NCBI GenBank assembly: GCA_944389415.1
Contig: CALXMF010000014.1
Span: forward strand, 1-55,397
DNA length: 55,397 nucleotides
Direction of reading: 5' to 3'
DNA from: an uncultured Spirochaetota bacterium
GTDB taxonomy: Bacteria; Spirochaetota; Spirochaetia; Treponematales; Treponemataceae
Shown piece by piece: positions 41,938 through 51,688 of this stretch. Position 1 is the first letter of the stretch. Every line of letters starts with the position of its first letter. A model generated the notes under the pieces. It was given only the letters and a program-made list of their open reading frames with translations, was not told where the DNA came from and ran no database searches. The translations under genes were made by a program, and so were the position numbers.

Positions 41938-42960
41938 TTATTCCGACTGATTTATTCTGTTGATAACGGAATCACGTTCTATCAGACAGATATCAAGCGT
42001 CATTGTCTCTGCGGGTGTTTCTGGATTATTGATATGGCGAAGTAAAATATCAATAGCACATTTTGCTTTCAATTGGATATCTTGCCTGATCGTAGTCAGG
42101 CGGGGTGTAATGATTTCACCTTCCGGCATACCATCAAATCCGATGATAGAGATATCTTGCGGCACACGGAAACCACGCTGCTGTAACCTTTGAATAACTT
42201 GGACAGCAACTTTATCTGCCGCAATGAATGCGGCTGTGATGCTATGTATATTGCAGCTAAGATAATCAACAAATGAGGTAATGGCTTCTTCTGTTTCAGG
42301 AATGGAAAAAATACTTTCGGAGGGCAGCGGGAATCCTTTATCCTGATATGTTTTACAGAATGCGGTTTGCCGGTAATTCATCAGACCGTTATCTTCCTGT
42401 TTAAGACCTAAAAAGGCTACATTTGTGTGTCCGTACTTCAGCAGATACTCAGCAGCTATTTTACCGCCTTTTGCGTCGTCTATATCTACTTTATTCAGCT
42501 GACTAATTTCCGCATATATGTCGGTAAATACAAGGGGGGGGAGTAATTCCTTGTTAGTGAACTGTTTAATATATTTTTCTGGCATACCATTGATAACAGC
42601 GCCTGCGGTATTCCATGTACAGATTCTGTTCAACGCTTCTGTGTAATTGCGAACAAAGCATAAAATCATATCAAAGCCTTGTTTTTGAGATTCCCGAACT
42701 AAGGCACCGAAAAACTGTGCGTTATAGGAATCCTGTAGAGGGTTTGTTTCTTCTGATGTAAGAATACCGGCAATCAGTTTTGATGATTTTGAGGAGAGGC
42801 TCCGTGCCTGTGCATTGGGAATATACCCCAGCCGTTTTACGGCTTCCTGTATTTGTCGTACAGTTTCTTCTGATGCGGCGCCTTTTACTCCATTTATTAC
42901 TCGTGACACCGTCATCATGCTGAATCCGGTTTCCTGTGCAATATCTTTTAACGTTGCCAT
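41938..42960 (-). CDS. LacI-family transcription regulator of the sugar locus
   Basis: The 340-residue product has a LacI helix-turn-helix at the N-terminus (LKDIAQETGFSMMTVSRVINGVKGAASEET), the hinge region (YIPNAQARSLSSKSSKLIAG) and a periplasmic-binding-like effector domain ending in GFDGMPEGEIITPRLTTIRQD. SD is GGAGG. It is divergent from the ABC transporter operon, and a perfect CGTTAACG palindrome lies at the transcription start of that operon. It therefore most likely represses the locus until the imported sugar or a product binds. Confidence 0.95.
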   Translation of the reverse strand: MATLKDIAQETGFSMMTVSRVINGVKGAASEETVRQIQEAVKRLGYIPNAQARSLSSKSSKLIAGILTSEETNPLQDSYNAQFFGALVRESQKQGFDMILCFVRNYTEALNRICTWNTAGAVINGMPEKYIKQFTNKELLPPLVFTDIYAEISQLNKVDIDDAKGGKIAAEYLLKYGHTNVAFLGLKQEDNGLMNYRQTAFCKTYQDKGFPLPSESIFSIPETEEAITSFVDYLSCNIHSITAAFIAADKVAVQVIQRLQQRGFRVPQDISIIGFDGMPEGEIITPRLTTIRQDIQLKAKCAIDILLRHINNPETPAETMTLDICLIERDSVINRINQSE

Positions 42961-43080
42961 ATGCTCTTTAACCTCCTGTTACTATAACGTAGTATACCGT
43001 TTTTTTCAAGGAATAAGTTTCCTATTTAGAAATTTGATACCTCTTATTTGGGAATATAATGGTAAATTGTATTGTTTTTC

Positions 43081-43122
43081 TTGACTTTTTTATGTTAAGG
43101 AGTATTATTACAAACGTTAACG
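43081..43122 (+). promoter_or_regulatory. Promoter and LacI-type operator of the sugar operon
   Basis: TTGACT (43081-43086), 16 bases, TATTAT (43103-43108). A perfect palindrome CGTTAACG (43115-43122), inside AAACGTTAACGAT, sits on the expected start point. Central CG with flanking A/T is typical of LacI-family operators. Confidence 0.65.
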
Positions 43123-43153
43123 ATAACTTAATCTTTAATATAAGGGGGTAATA

Positions 43154-44548
43154 ATGAGAAAGAGTTTGTTAACTGTTTTAACTGCCTGTTTGTTCCTGAT
43201 AACTGCGTTAAACGGATGTAGGAAAACAGATAAAACTGTATGGAATGGGCAGGTAGATACGCAGGCTGATAAAGGTCTACCTGTTGTTGGTCGGAATATC
43301 AAGTTTAATCCAAATAAACTGATAAATGACGGACAGCCAATACAAATTAATTTCTGGTGGCTTGCTGATTCAGATGGCAGTGTACAGAAGTTGATTGATG
43401 ATTATCAAAGAATTCATCCTAATGTTCGTATTCAGTTAATAGAAAATGGTTGGGATTCTATTTGGACAAAACTACCGCTTGCTCTCCAGAAAAAAGAAAA
43501 AGGTCCTACACTGTTTTTTGTTCATAATAGTTATGAATCGCTGCTTTTACCATATATGGCACCATATGATATACCTCTCGATGAACTTCTTGCTGATTAT
43601 CCGACCTCTGCAACTCATATAATAAACGATAATGTATATTATACTGATTATGGTCTTATGACTGGTGTTGTCTACTATAATAAAAAATATTGGAGAGAAG
43701 CAGGATTAACAGATGCTGATATTCCACGTACATGGGATGAGCTTGCTGCTGTTGCGAAAAAACTGACTGTTCATGATGAAAACGGAAAATTGCTGCGTGC
43801 TGGTTTTAACTGGAATGCCGATGGCAGTTTTATCCTGCTTGATTTGTTTTATATTCGTAATCAGAACATTTTTAACAGAGAGGGTACGTTGGCGATGATT
43901 GATTCGCCGGCGTGTTCGGCAAATATCCAGATGCTCATCGATTTATATGATGTTCATCAAGTTGGTGATAAAAATTTTGGACCAGATTGTGTTCAAAGTT
44001 TTGGTCAAGGACAGTCGGCAATGACGTACCGGTGGGGAAATTTCTGCGGTGATTTAATGGTCAACTATCCTGATATAGAATATGGTGTTTTTGAGACACC
44101 GACAATTGATGGTACTGTTCCATATGCGTATAACCGTTATAACGGTGAGGCAACAATTGGTATAAATGCCGGAGCAACTCCGGAGCAAATGGAAGTGGCG
44201 CAGGATTTTCTGCGATTCTATCTGACAAATGAAGAGTATATGAAGCAATCATGTCTGCGTATGAGCGTATATCCTGGTTATACTGTTTTGCAGGATGATC
44301 CAGAAATGCTAGCTTCTCCGGTTGTTAAAGTTATGTCCCGTAATATCGACCGATATATCTGGCCTGGTGCGATGCCGGCAACACTTGAAAACAATCTTCG
44401 GATTGCGGTTGAAGATATTGTCTATAACGGGCGGTCAATAGAAAAAGTTCTTGCTGAGACAGAAGCGACCATCAATATTGATCTTGAGAATACCGGTTTT
44501 GTCGCTGCTGAAAATAAATATGCATATTATGTACCGGCACATGAATAA
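43154..44548 (+). CDS. Sugar ABC transporter substrate-binding lipoprotein, family 1
   Basis: The 464-residue product has a lipoprotein signal with cleavage before C22 (ITALNGC). The body matches family 1 sugar-binding proteins: INFWWLADSDGSVQKLIDDYQRIHPNVRIQ at the N-terminal strand and later TWDELAAVAKKLT. It would capture a sugar in the periplasm and deliver it to the permeases encoded next. Signals on both sides (LacI regulator, GH31 enzyme) suggest an alpha-linked oligosaccharide, which is inferred. SD is GGGGG. It is the first gene of the operon and follows the promoter and operator at 43081-43122. Confidence 0.95.
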   Translation: MRKSLLTVLTACLFLITALNGCRKTDKTVWNGQVDTQADKGLPVVGRNIKFNPNKLINDGQPIQINFWWLADSDGSVQKLIDDYQRIHPNVRIQLIENGWDSIWTKLPLALQKKEKGPTLFFVHNSYESLLLPYMAPYDIPLDELLADYPTSATHIINDNVYYTDYGLMTGVVYYNKKYWREAGLTDADIPRTWDELAAVAKKLTVHDENGKLLRAGFNWNADGSFILLDLFYIRNQNIFNREGTLAMIDSPACSANIQMLIDLYDVHQVGDKNFGPDCVQSFGQGQSAMTYRWGNFCGDLMVNYPDIEYGVFETPTIDGTVPYAYNRYNGEATIGINAGATPEQMEVAQDFLRFYLTNEEYMKQSCLRMSVYPGYTVLQDDPEMLASPVVKVMSRNIDRYIWPGAMPATLENNLRIAVEDIVYNGRSIEKVLAETEATINIDLENTGFVAAENKYAYYVPAHE

Positions 44549-44565
44549 GAAGAGGGAGGTGTTTT

Positions 44566-45453
44566 ATGGCTCAAAGAGGTTTATCTGCAAATATTGTTCT
44601 GCGCAGTAAAAGTGAAATAGCGCTGCGTAACATAGTTGTTATATTTTTATCAGTATGTTTGCTGGTATTCAGTTTAATTCCAATAGGTATTGCTTTTGCC
44701 GGCAGTTTTCATCAGTGGAATCCGCTCAATCAGACATACCGTTTTATAGGTTTCGCAAATTATATGCGCCTTTTCTCATATCCTGTATTCTGGAAGGCGA
44801 TGACAAATACGGTTGTGTTCTGTGTTGTGGTAATTATTTTTCGTGTGCTGCTTGGTCTTGCGCTTGCGTATGCTGTTTCTTCAGTTCTAATTAAGTATAA
44901 GACTTTTTTCCGTACTGTTCTCTATATGCCGACTGTTACACCGCTCGTTGCTGTTGCCTATGTATGGAAACTGATGTATCAGCCCCAGTTTGGTTTTATT
45001 AATAATATTACTGGTTTATCTATTGATTGGCTGCTTGATAAAAACTATGCGCTTGGCGCTATTATGTTAATGACAGTTTGGAAGGATTTTGGATACGCTG
45101 TCATTATGTATATGGCAGGACTTATGTCAGTATCGAATGATTGCCTTGAGGCTGCTTCTATAGATGGTGCATCAAACTGGGAGCGGTTTAAATATGTTAC
45201 TCTGCCATTTCTGCGTCCGACAACGCAGTTTGTAGTTATTACATCACTTATTTCGTATTTACAGACCTATGTGCAGGTTATGGTTTTGACAAAGGGTGGC
45301 CCCGGAACAGAGACTTTTCTGAGTTCATATATTGTGTATGACCAGGCGTTTGTAAAATATAATTTTGGATTCGCCTCTGCTATTGCATTTATTATACTGA
45401 TATGCACTGCAGCGCTGACCGTCGTTTCTTTCCGTGTCAGCCGAGAGAAATAA
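44566..45453 (+). CDS. Sugar ABC transporter permease, MalF type
   Basis: The 295-residue product has six likely membrane helices and the EAA loop (EAASIDGASNWERFKYVTLPFLRPT) that docks the ATPase. It matches the first permease of family-1 carbohydrate importers (MalF/UgpA type, COG1175). It pairs with the next gene product to form the channel. It lies 17 bases after the binding-protein gene and 11 bases before the next. SD is GGGAGG. No ATPase gene is in this operon, so the transporter probably borrows a shared MsmK-like ATPase. Confidence 0.95.
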   Translation: MAQRGLSANIVLRSKSEIALRNIVVIFLSVCLLVFSLIPIGIAFAGSFHQWNPLNQTYRFIGFANYMRLFSYPVFWKAMTNTVVFCVVVIIFRVLLGLALAYAVSSVLIKYKTFFRTVLYMPTVTPLVAVAYVWKLMYQPQFGFINNITGLSIDWLLDKNYALGAIMLMTVWKDFGYAVIMYMAGLMSVSNDCLEAASIDGASNWERFKYVTLPFLRPTTQFVVITSLISYLQTYVQVMVLTKGGPGTETFLSSYIVYDQAFVKYNFGFASAIAFIILICTAALTVVSFRVSREK

Positions 45454-45464
45454 GGAGGTCTCAA

Positions 45465-46289
45465 ATGCAGCAGAAACAAGTTCTTAAGATACTGTTAGAT
45501 ATCGTTTTAATTCTTGCAGGCGTTCTGACTGTTATTCCTTTTATCTGGATGGTTTGTTCATCATTCAAAACAAATGCTGAAATCAGCGCTCTTGATCAGA
45601 GTCTTTTTCCTAAAGAACCGACCTTAATTAATTATCTTTCGCTACAGGAAAATTTTGATTTTCTCACGTATTTTCTTAACAGTATATGTATAACACTAGC
45701 AATAACTGCTCTGGTAATTTATACCAGTACGGTATGCGGATATGTTTTGAGTAAATACGAGTTTAAAGGAAAAAAGATTCTTTTTGGCACTGTATTGATG
45801 ACGATGATGATTCCATGGGCTGTTACTATTATTCCGCGGTATACAATGTTTCAGGCGGCTGGCCTGTATGATTCATACGTATCGCTTGTGCTGCCGGTTA
45901 TGATAAGTGGATTTGGTATTCTGATGCTGAAACAGGGAATAGATACCCTTCCGAACGAACTTCTTGAGGCTGCCCGCATGGATGGTGCAAACGAATTTTA
46001 TATTGTGCATCGAATTGTATTTCCTCTGAGCCGTAACAGTATTTCAGCTATTGCGATCTTTCAATTTCTGTGGTGCTGGGAAGATTATCTATGGCCGTAC
46101 CTTATGATTGATTCGCCTGAAAAGCAGCTGCTGGCAGTTGGATTGACGCAGTTTAATGGAAGGTTTACAACAGATTACGGCGGACTGTTCGCGGCAACGG
46201 CTATTTCGATTATTCCTGTATTGATAATTTATATTATTTTTCAAAAACGGTTTGTTGTTGGTATTGCCAATTCGGCAGTAAAGGGATAA
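45465..46289 (+). CDS. Sugar ABC transporter permease, MalG type
   Basis: The 274-residue product has six likely membrane helices and an EAA loop (EAARMDGANEFYIVHRIVFPLSR). It matches the MalG/UgpE permease group (COG0395). The start at 45465 is set by AAGGAGG just upstream; the frame itself is open further back inside the previous gene. It is followed by a 63-base gap with an RNA hairpin and then the GH31 gene. Like its partner, it needs an ATPase encoded elsewhere. Confidence 0.95.
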   Translation: MQQKQVLKILLDIVLILAGVLTVIPFIWMVCSSFKTNAEISALDQSLFPKEPTLINYLSLQENFDFLTYFLNSICITLAITALVIYTSTVCGYVLSKYEFKGKKILFGTVLMTMMIPWAVTIIPRYTMFQAAGLYDSYVSLVLPVMISGFGILMLKQGIDTLPNELLEAARMDGANEFYIVHRIVFPLSRNSISAIAIFQFLWCWEDYLWPYLMIDSPEKQLLAVGLTQFNGRFTTDYGGLFAATAISIIPVLIIYIIFQKRFVVGIANSAVKG

Positions 46290-46301
46290 AGGTCTACATA
46301 C

Positions 46302-46326
46302 GGTATCCGGTTTCTGCCGGGATGCC
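46302..46326 (+). promoter_or_regulatory. Intercistronic hairpin between permease and GH31 genes
   Basis: GGTATCCGG pairs with CCGGGATGCC around TTTCTG, with one bulged base. No T-run follows, so it is probably not a terminator. It may stabilise the upstream mRNA or set the relative amount of transporter and enzyme. Confidence 0.4.
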
Positions 46327-46352
46327 GTCGATAAAAGAGGTTGTATAACAAT

Positions 46353-48755
46353 ATGAATGAACTTATTGAGCAATATTCTGAAATGTACCGTCATGCGGGA
46401 CAGCCTGATACCCGTGCGGTCATCAGGGGTGAGAAATGGCGATTTACTGTTTTAACGCCATCACTGATTCGAATGGAGTGGTCAGACAAGGGGATTTTTG
46501 AGGATAGAGCTACGCAAGCGGTAATAAACAGAGCCTTTCCCCTGCCTGAATTTCAAATTGTCGAAACAGAAGATGAGTTGCAGATTTTTACGAAATGTTT
46601 GCAGCTTGTATATGATAAAAAAATATTCAGCAGAAATGGATTATCTGTACGAATGACGGAAAATTCTAGCGGATGGCAAAATTACTGGCATTACGGAGAA
46701 CAACTGGAAAATCTTGGCGGAACAGCTCGTACTCTTGATAATGTGAATGGTGCTTGTGCTCTTGAGAATGGTGTTCTAGCACGCTGTGGTATGGCAATCC
46801 TTGATGACAGTCATTCGATGATTATTACTGATGAACAGAGCGGAGATATTTCTTCATGGGTACAGCCTCGTGATTCTGGAATTATTGATATATATTTTTG
46901 GGGTTATGGGCATAAATATCAGCAGTGTATGCGTGATTTTTATCATTTGTGCGGAAAAGCCCCTCTTCTGCCACGCTGGGCACTTGGTAACTGGTGGAGT
47001 CGATATTATAAATATACAGAAAGTTCATATAAGAAATTAATACAGACATTTGAAGAGCGTGGAATTCCGTTTTCTGTTGCTGTTCTTGATATGGATTGGC
47101 ATCTTGTAGATATTGATCCCAAATATGGGGTAGGGTGGACAGGGTATAGCTGGAACCGTGATTTTTTTCCAGATCCGAAAGGTTTTATGGACTGGCTGCA
47201 TACTCATCATTTAAAAATCACACTGAATGTACATCCTGCCGATGGAGTACGTGCTTTTGAAGATTTATATCCTCGTGTTGCGCAGGCGATGGGTATAGAT
47301 CCTGCAACAGAACATCCAGTGTTTTTTGATGCAGCAGACCCGCATTTTATGGATGTGTATTTCAGGGAATTGCATCATCCGCTTGAAGATGACGGTGTTG
47401 ATTTTTGGTGGATAGACTGGCAACAGGGATCGATCAGCCGTATTTCAGGCCTTGACCCGCTTTGGATATTAAATCATTTCCATTATTTGGATAGTGTGCA
47501 TCGTGGACGGCGGGCAATAACGTTCTCACGGTATTGCGGACCGGGCAGTCACCGGTATCCGATAGGTTTTTCTGGTGATACTCATGTTACCTGGGAGAGT
47601 CTTCGTTTTCAGCCGTATTTTACAGCGACAGCATCTAACATCGGATATGGTTGGTGGAGTCACGATATCGGCGGGCATATGTATGGATATCGGGATGACG
47701 AACTTGCAACACGCTGGGTGCAGCTTGGTGTATTTTCTCCAATAAACCGCTTACATAGTACATGTAATGATTTTAACCGTAAGGAACCATGGATGTTTAA
47801 TCAAATTGCGTGTTCTACTATGGAATATTTTTTGCGTTTGCGTCATGAACTGCTGCCGTATTTGTACACGATGAATCATGCAGCGCATTACGATGATGTG
47901 CCAATTGTTCGTCCAATGTACTGGCTTGAGCCTGATGAAGAAGAGGCGTACAACGTACCAAATGAATTCGCGTTTGGCTCTGAGCTGATCTGCGCACCTG
48001 TAACGGAACCGTGCGATAGAGTCTCTTTAACAGCGGAAGTAAAAGTCAGACTGCCTGCTGGAAAATGGTTTGATTTTTTTGACGGAACTATGTATAACGG
48101 AGACCGAACTATTTCTGTATGGCGACCTATTGACTGTATGCCACTATTTGCTAAGGCTGGAGCGATAGTGCCTTTACAGGATATAACAAAGTGTGGGTCA
48201 TCCACTGATAATCCGCATGCGCTGCGTGTGATGGTATTTCCTGGCAATGATAGCAGTTTTACTTTATGGGAAGATGATGGCAATGGCGCCACTGAATGCG
48301 CTGAAAACTGGGCAGCGACAGAAATGACTTTGCATGGCGATACATTTACCATTTATTGTCCGTCTGGAAATACTGCTGTACTTCCAGGCGTCCGTTCTTG
48401 GGAATGCTGTTTTCGGGGCACAAAAAATACCGAAGTGTCTGTGTGTATCAACGGTAACACTCATGCTTGTTCTGTTTCATATGATGAAGAATTCCATACA
48501 CTGTGTGTTAATATCGGTAGTGTTGATTTGTACAGTGAAATACAAATTACGCTGTGTGATGGGTTTGCCGTATCTGAAAATGATCTGAATGGAAAAATAT
48601 ATTGTTTCCTGGACAAGGCTCAGATTGAATTTAATCTGAAAACACAGCTCTTTGATCTTGTTAGACGGCTGGGAAAAGATGCCGTGCCAAGTATGCTGGC
48701 GATGGATCTGCCGCGGCCTGTCGTATTAACAATTTGTGAATTGCTGACGGCTTAG
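46353..48755 (+). CDS. Glycoside hydrolase family 31 (alpha-glucosidase or related)
   Basis: The 800-residue product has the N-terminal beta-sandwich, the TIM barrel, and C-terminal beta domains of GH31. The nucleophile is D355 in DFWWIDWQQG, and the acid/base D409 in GFSGDTHVTWE. The MDWH motif (SVAVLDMDWH) and the GWWSHDIGGH segment also match. There is no signal peptide, so it acts in the cytosol on the imported sugar. The nucleophile motif WIDWQ differs from the WIDMNE of standard alpha-glucosidases, so substrate may differ (alpha-glucoside, alpha-xyloside or transfer activity). The ATG at 46353 is used; its SD is about 12 bases away. Confidence 0.93.
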   Translation: MNELIEQYSEMYRHAGQPDTRAVIRGEKWRFTVLTPSLIRMEWSDKGIFEDRATQAVINRAFPLPEFQIVETEDELQIFTKCLQLVYDKKIFSRNGLSVRMTENSSGWQNYWHYGEQLENLGGTARTLDNVNGACALENGVLARCGMAILDDSHSMIITDEQSGDISSWVQPRDSGIIDIYFWGYGHKYQQCMRDFYHLCGKAPLLPRWALGNWWSRYYKYTESSYKKLIQTFEERGIPFSVAVLDMDWHLVDIDPKYGVGWTGYSWNRDFFPDPKGFMDWLHTHHLKITLNVHPADGVRAFEDLYPRVAQAMGIDPATEHPVFFDAADPHFMDVYFRELHHPLEDDGVDFWWIDWQQGSISRISGLDPLWILNHFHYLDSVHRGRRAITFSRYCGPGSHRYPIGFSGDTHVTWESLRFQPYFTATASNIGYGWWSHDIGGHMYGYRDDELATRWVQLGVFSPINRLHSTCNDFNRKEPWMFNQIACSTMEYFLRLRHELLPYLYTMNHAAHYDDVPIVRPMYWLEPDEEEAYNVPNEFAFGSELICAPVTEPCDRVSLTAEVKVRLPAGKWFDFFDGTMYNGDRTISVWRPIDCMPLFAKAGAIVPLQDITKCGSSTDNPHALRVMVFPGNDSSFTLWEDDGNGATECAENWAATEMTLHGDTFTIYCPSGNTAVLPGVRSWECCFRGTKNTEVSVCINGNTHACSVSYDEEFHTLCVNIGSVDLYSEIQITLCDGFAVSENDLNGKIYCFLDKAQIEFNLKTQLFDLVRRLGKDAVPSMLAMDLPRPVVLTICELLTA

Positions 48756-48780
48756 TGATCTGTATCTTAGTGTCTATCTT

Positions 48781-48828
48781 AATGCGCTGGTCAGTCAGAG
48801 ATGACAGGACGATCGGCGCATTTTTTTT
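48781..48828 (+). terminator. Intrinsic terminator after the GH31 gene
   Basis: AATGCGC (48781-48787) pairs with GCGCATT (48816-48822) around an imperfectly paired inner arm, followed by eight T residues to about 48828. It ends the transporter-GH31 transcript. Confidence 0.7.
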
Positions 48829-48897
48829 GTTGCGAAAACTTTTTACCACTGTTTAATAAATAAAATACTATGCCACATGTTTGGAGGAAAACTGAAA

Positions 48898-49890
48898 ATG
48901 AATCTAGGAATTCTTGGTGCGGGACGCATTGCTGCGGTGATGGCTGAAACAATAAAGAAAATGAATGCGGCTAAGGACAATACTGTGGTACTGTGCGCCA
49001 TTGCATCGCGTGATATATCTCGAGCGCGCGCTTTTGCAACAGAAAATAATATTCCGCTGGCATATGGATCATACAGTGAAATGTTGCAGAATCCCGATAT
49101 TGACTGCGTGTATATTGCAACACCGCATTCTCATCATTACCAACATCTGCAACTGTGTATCGATTATGGCAAACACGTGTTGTGTGAAAAAGCATTTACC
49201 GTAAATGCTCTTCAGGCACAGGATATACTTCGCAGTGCGTGTGAGAAAGAGGTTCTTGTTACAGAAGCAATATGGACCAGATATCAGCCAATTCGAGGTT
49301 TTATACAGGACGAACTTGCGTCCGGAAGTATCGGGGACGCTAAAATGATAACAGCAAATTTGTGTTATCCTGTTTTACATAAAGAACGGATTGTGAAAAA
49401 AGAACTTGCGGGAGGTGCTCTGCTTGATGTTGGTATATATCCATTAAATTTTGCGGAGATGTTGTTCGGTCATGCATCAAAAATATATGGCTCCTGTATA
49501 AAAAATGAAAATGGTGTGGATATGACTGATAGTATCACGATGGAGTGGGAAGATGGTAAGGTTGCTGTATTGAATGCGTCTGTGCAGGTTGTTTCTGACC
49601 GAAACGGAGTTGTGTACGGGACTGATGGTTATCTGGTTGTTGAGAATATCAATAATCCGCAAGGTTTTTGTGTGTATGATAGAAACTACCGATTAATAAA
49701 GAAAATATCTGCACCGGTCCAGATAACGGGTTATGAATATGAACTTCGTGAAACGGCAGATTGCATTGCGGCGGGAAAATTGGAATGTCCATCTATGCCA
49801 CATGAAGAAACAATCCGTATTATGACGTTGATGGATCATCTCAGAGCACAGATGGGCATTTTTTATCCATGTGAGAAATTAATGTTTTAA
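48898..49890 (+). CDS. Gfo/Idh/MocA-family NAD(P)-dependent oxidoreductase
   Basis: The 330-residue product has an N-terminal Rossmann fold (NLGILGAGRIAAVMAETI), the EKAFTVNA motif at the typical catalytic EKP position (here EKA, proline lost), and the C-terminal alpha/beta domain of the family. Members oxidise or reduce sugars, sugar nucleotides or inositols. The start at 48898 has GGAGG ten bases upstream; an ATG 21 bases earlier has no SD. It lies after a terminator, so it may be transcribed separately from the GH31 operon. It probably acts on a product of that locus. Confidence 0.9.
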   Translation: MNLGILGAGRIAAVMAETIKKMNAAKDNTVVLCAIASRDISRARAFATENNIPLAYGSYSEMLQNPDIDCVYIATPHSHHYQHLQLCIDYGKHVLCEKAFTVNALQAQDILRSACEKEVLVTEAIWTRYQPIRGFIQDELASGSIGDAKMITANLCYPVLHKERIVKKELAGGALLDVGIYPLNFAEMLFGHASKIYGSCIKNENGVDMTDSITMEWEDGKVAVLNASVQVVSDRNGVVYGTDGYLVVENINNPQGFCVYDRNYRLIKKISAPVQITGYEYELRETADCIAAGKLECPSMPHEETIRIMTLMDHLRAQMGIFYPCEKLMF

Positions 49891-51662
49891 ATAACGTTAT
49901 ATTCCTTTAATAGTTTCTCAATATCAGTATCCTGAATTTTATGCAGCGCTGCTTTTAAGGCTAGTTTTTGAGGGGCAGTGAGTTTCATATCTGTAATTTT
50001 TTTACCGTCGCGCAGTGCAACAGTTGCGTTGAGCAAATCGCGGATATCAAATGTACTTCCCCATACTTCAGGTACGCCTCTGTCAATGTTCAGCAATGTA
50101 TATACTGCTTCCATACCAGTTCGGATAGAATATTCTGTTGTGAAAATAGTATCCCGTTCTGTTTCTGCAAACTGTCCTAAAAATGCGAAATTAATTGCTT
50201 TTTCAGGAACTACCGCAGGCCTATCTCCTTTTTCACGCGGCATAAAAAAAGCCGTGATATAAGGCATCATTACCGGAACTGTTCTAGCGCTGTGTGTTGC
50301 AAGATCGTGTATATCTGATTCAGGAACACCAATATGGTACAGCCACTCTTCGCATATTTCAATACCGGTACAGTCCCTCATTGATTTCTTAATAAAATCA
50401 CCTGTTTTATCAGAAAATAGACCATACAGCCAGATAACCAATTGGTTTTTCGGCTGATTACGAAACTGTGGCTGCCGGTTAATTGTCCAGCTGAGAAGCC
50501 ATGAGGAATCACGTGCGGTGACAATACCGCCGGTAACGACACCGCCTGAGAAAGGATCTCTTTTACAGATATTTTTAATGTATGGGATAATTTTCTGGTC
50601 AAGTGTTGTGACTGTCGCACTCATCCAGTTTGATTGTTCCGGAGATGTACAGAATTTATCCGGATGCCCGAAAGATGGATCCTGGGCTGCAATTTTTCGC
50701 CACATATCCCAACCTCCGCCTTCTCGTATTTCCGGGGTAAATGCCGCAGGTGTAGTCTGACTTCCATAAGTAGAATTTTCAACACATCCGCCATTCGTAA
50801 TAAAAACCAGGTCATCTTCTGTAAGATCTATATTTTCCTGTCTGCTGCTGTGAGATACTGTAATACGTCTGGCACATTTTTTATCAGCAGTACAATCGAA
50901 CTCTACATTTAAAACTTGTGTATCATAATGGAATACTACTCCGAATGATTCCAGATATTTAATCATGGGAAGAATCATCGATTCATACTGATTGTATCGT
51001 GTAAAACGCAGTGCTGTAAAATCAGGCAGCCCTCCTACATGATGTATAAAGCGTCTAATATACAGTTTCATTTCAAGTGCGCTGTGCCAGTTTTCAAAAG
51101 CAAACATAGTTCTCCAGTACAGCCAGAAATTTGAATCTAAAACTTCTTCATCAAAGAATTCATCGATCCGACGATTATACAATTTTTCATCAGGTGTAAA
51201 AAACAGCTGCATGATTTCCATAGCACCTTTATCAGATAGACCAAATTTCTTATCTGTATGAGCATCCTGCCCCTGTTTTTCAGTCGCACGGCATAAAGAA
51301 TAATTAGGATCACGTTTATTCAGCCAGTAATATTCATCTAGTACACTTATTCCTTCCGTTTCAATAGATGGAATAGAGCGGAAGAGATCCCACATACACT
51401 CAAAATGGTTGTCCATTTCGCGGCCGCCACGCATAACATATCCGATATCGGTATATTGATACCCATCACAGGCACCGCCGGGGATTGGATCTTTCTCAAG
51501 GATATGGATGCGACTGCCTTTCATCTGTCCATCACGCACAAGAAAACAGGCGGCCGATAATGCAGCAAGTCCAGAACCGATGATATACGCTGATTTACGA
51601 TCAACACCTTCTGGTTTAACCGGCCGTGCGAATGCTTCATAATTTCCACTGGAATAATACAT
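49887..51662 (-). CDS. ohyA: Oleate hydratase (myosin-cross-reactive antigen family)
   Basis: Oleate hydratase adds water to oleic acid, forming 10-hydroxystearate; it helps bacteria resist unsaturated fatty acids. The 591-residue product has the FAD motif IIGSGLAALSAACFLVRDG, the GGACDGYQYTDIGYVMRGGREMDNH region (with residues known to act in catalysis), and the full family length of 560-650. SD is AGAGGG. It ends four bases inside the convergent oxidoreductase gene. Its promoter (51714-51742) and an 18-bp palindrome upstream suggest regulation by the adjacent TetR protein. Confidence 0.96.
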   Translation of the reverse strand: MYYSSGNYEAFARPVKPEGVDRKSAYIIGSGLAALSAACFLVRDGQMKGSRIHILEKDPIPGGACDGYQYTDIGYVMRGGREMDNHFECMWDLFRSIPSIETEGISVLDEYYWLNKRDPNYSLCRATEKQGQDAHTDKKFGLSDKGAMEIMQLFFTPDEKLYNRRIDEFFDEEVLDSNFWLYWRTMFAFENWHSALEMKLYIRRFIHHVGGLPDFTALRFTRYNQYESMILPMIKYLESFGVVFHYDTQVLNVEFDCTADKKCARRITVSHSSRQENIDLTEDDLVFITNGGCVENSTYGSQTTPAAFTPEIREGGGWDMWRKIAAQDPSFGHPDKFCTSPEQSNWMSATVTTLDQKIIPYIKNICKRDPFSGGVVTGGIVTARDSSWLLSWTINRQPQFRNQPKNQLVIWLYGLFSDKTGDFIKKSMRDCTGIEICEEWLYHIGVPESDIHDLATHSARTVPVMMPYITAFFMPREKGDRPAVVPEKAINFAFLGQFAETERDTIFTTEYSIRTGMEAVYTLLNIDRGVPEVWGSTFDIRDLLNATVALRDGKKITDMKLTAPQKLALKAALHKIQDTDIEKLLKEYNVI

Positions 51663-51688
51663 ATGTTATACCCTCTTAACTATGATGT

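Noticed and set aside
41732-41950. A 72-codon plus-strand frame after the regulator gene
   Set aside because: It lies opposite the small lipoprotein gene, which has an SD, signal peptide and lipobox; the plus-strand frame has none.
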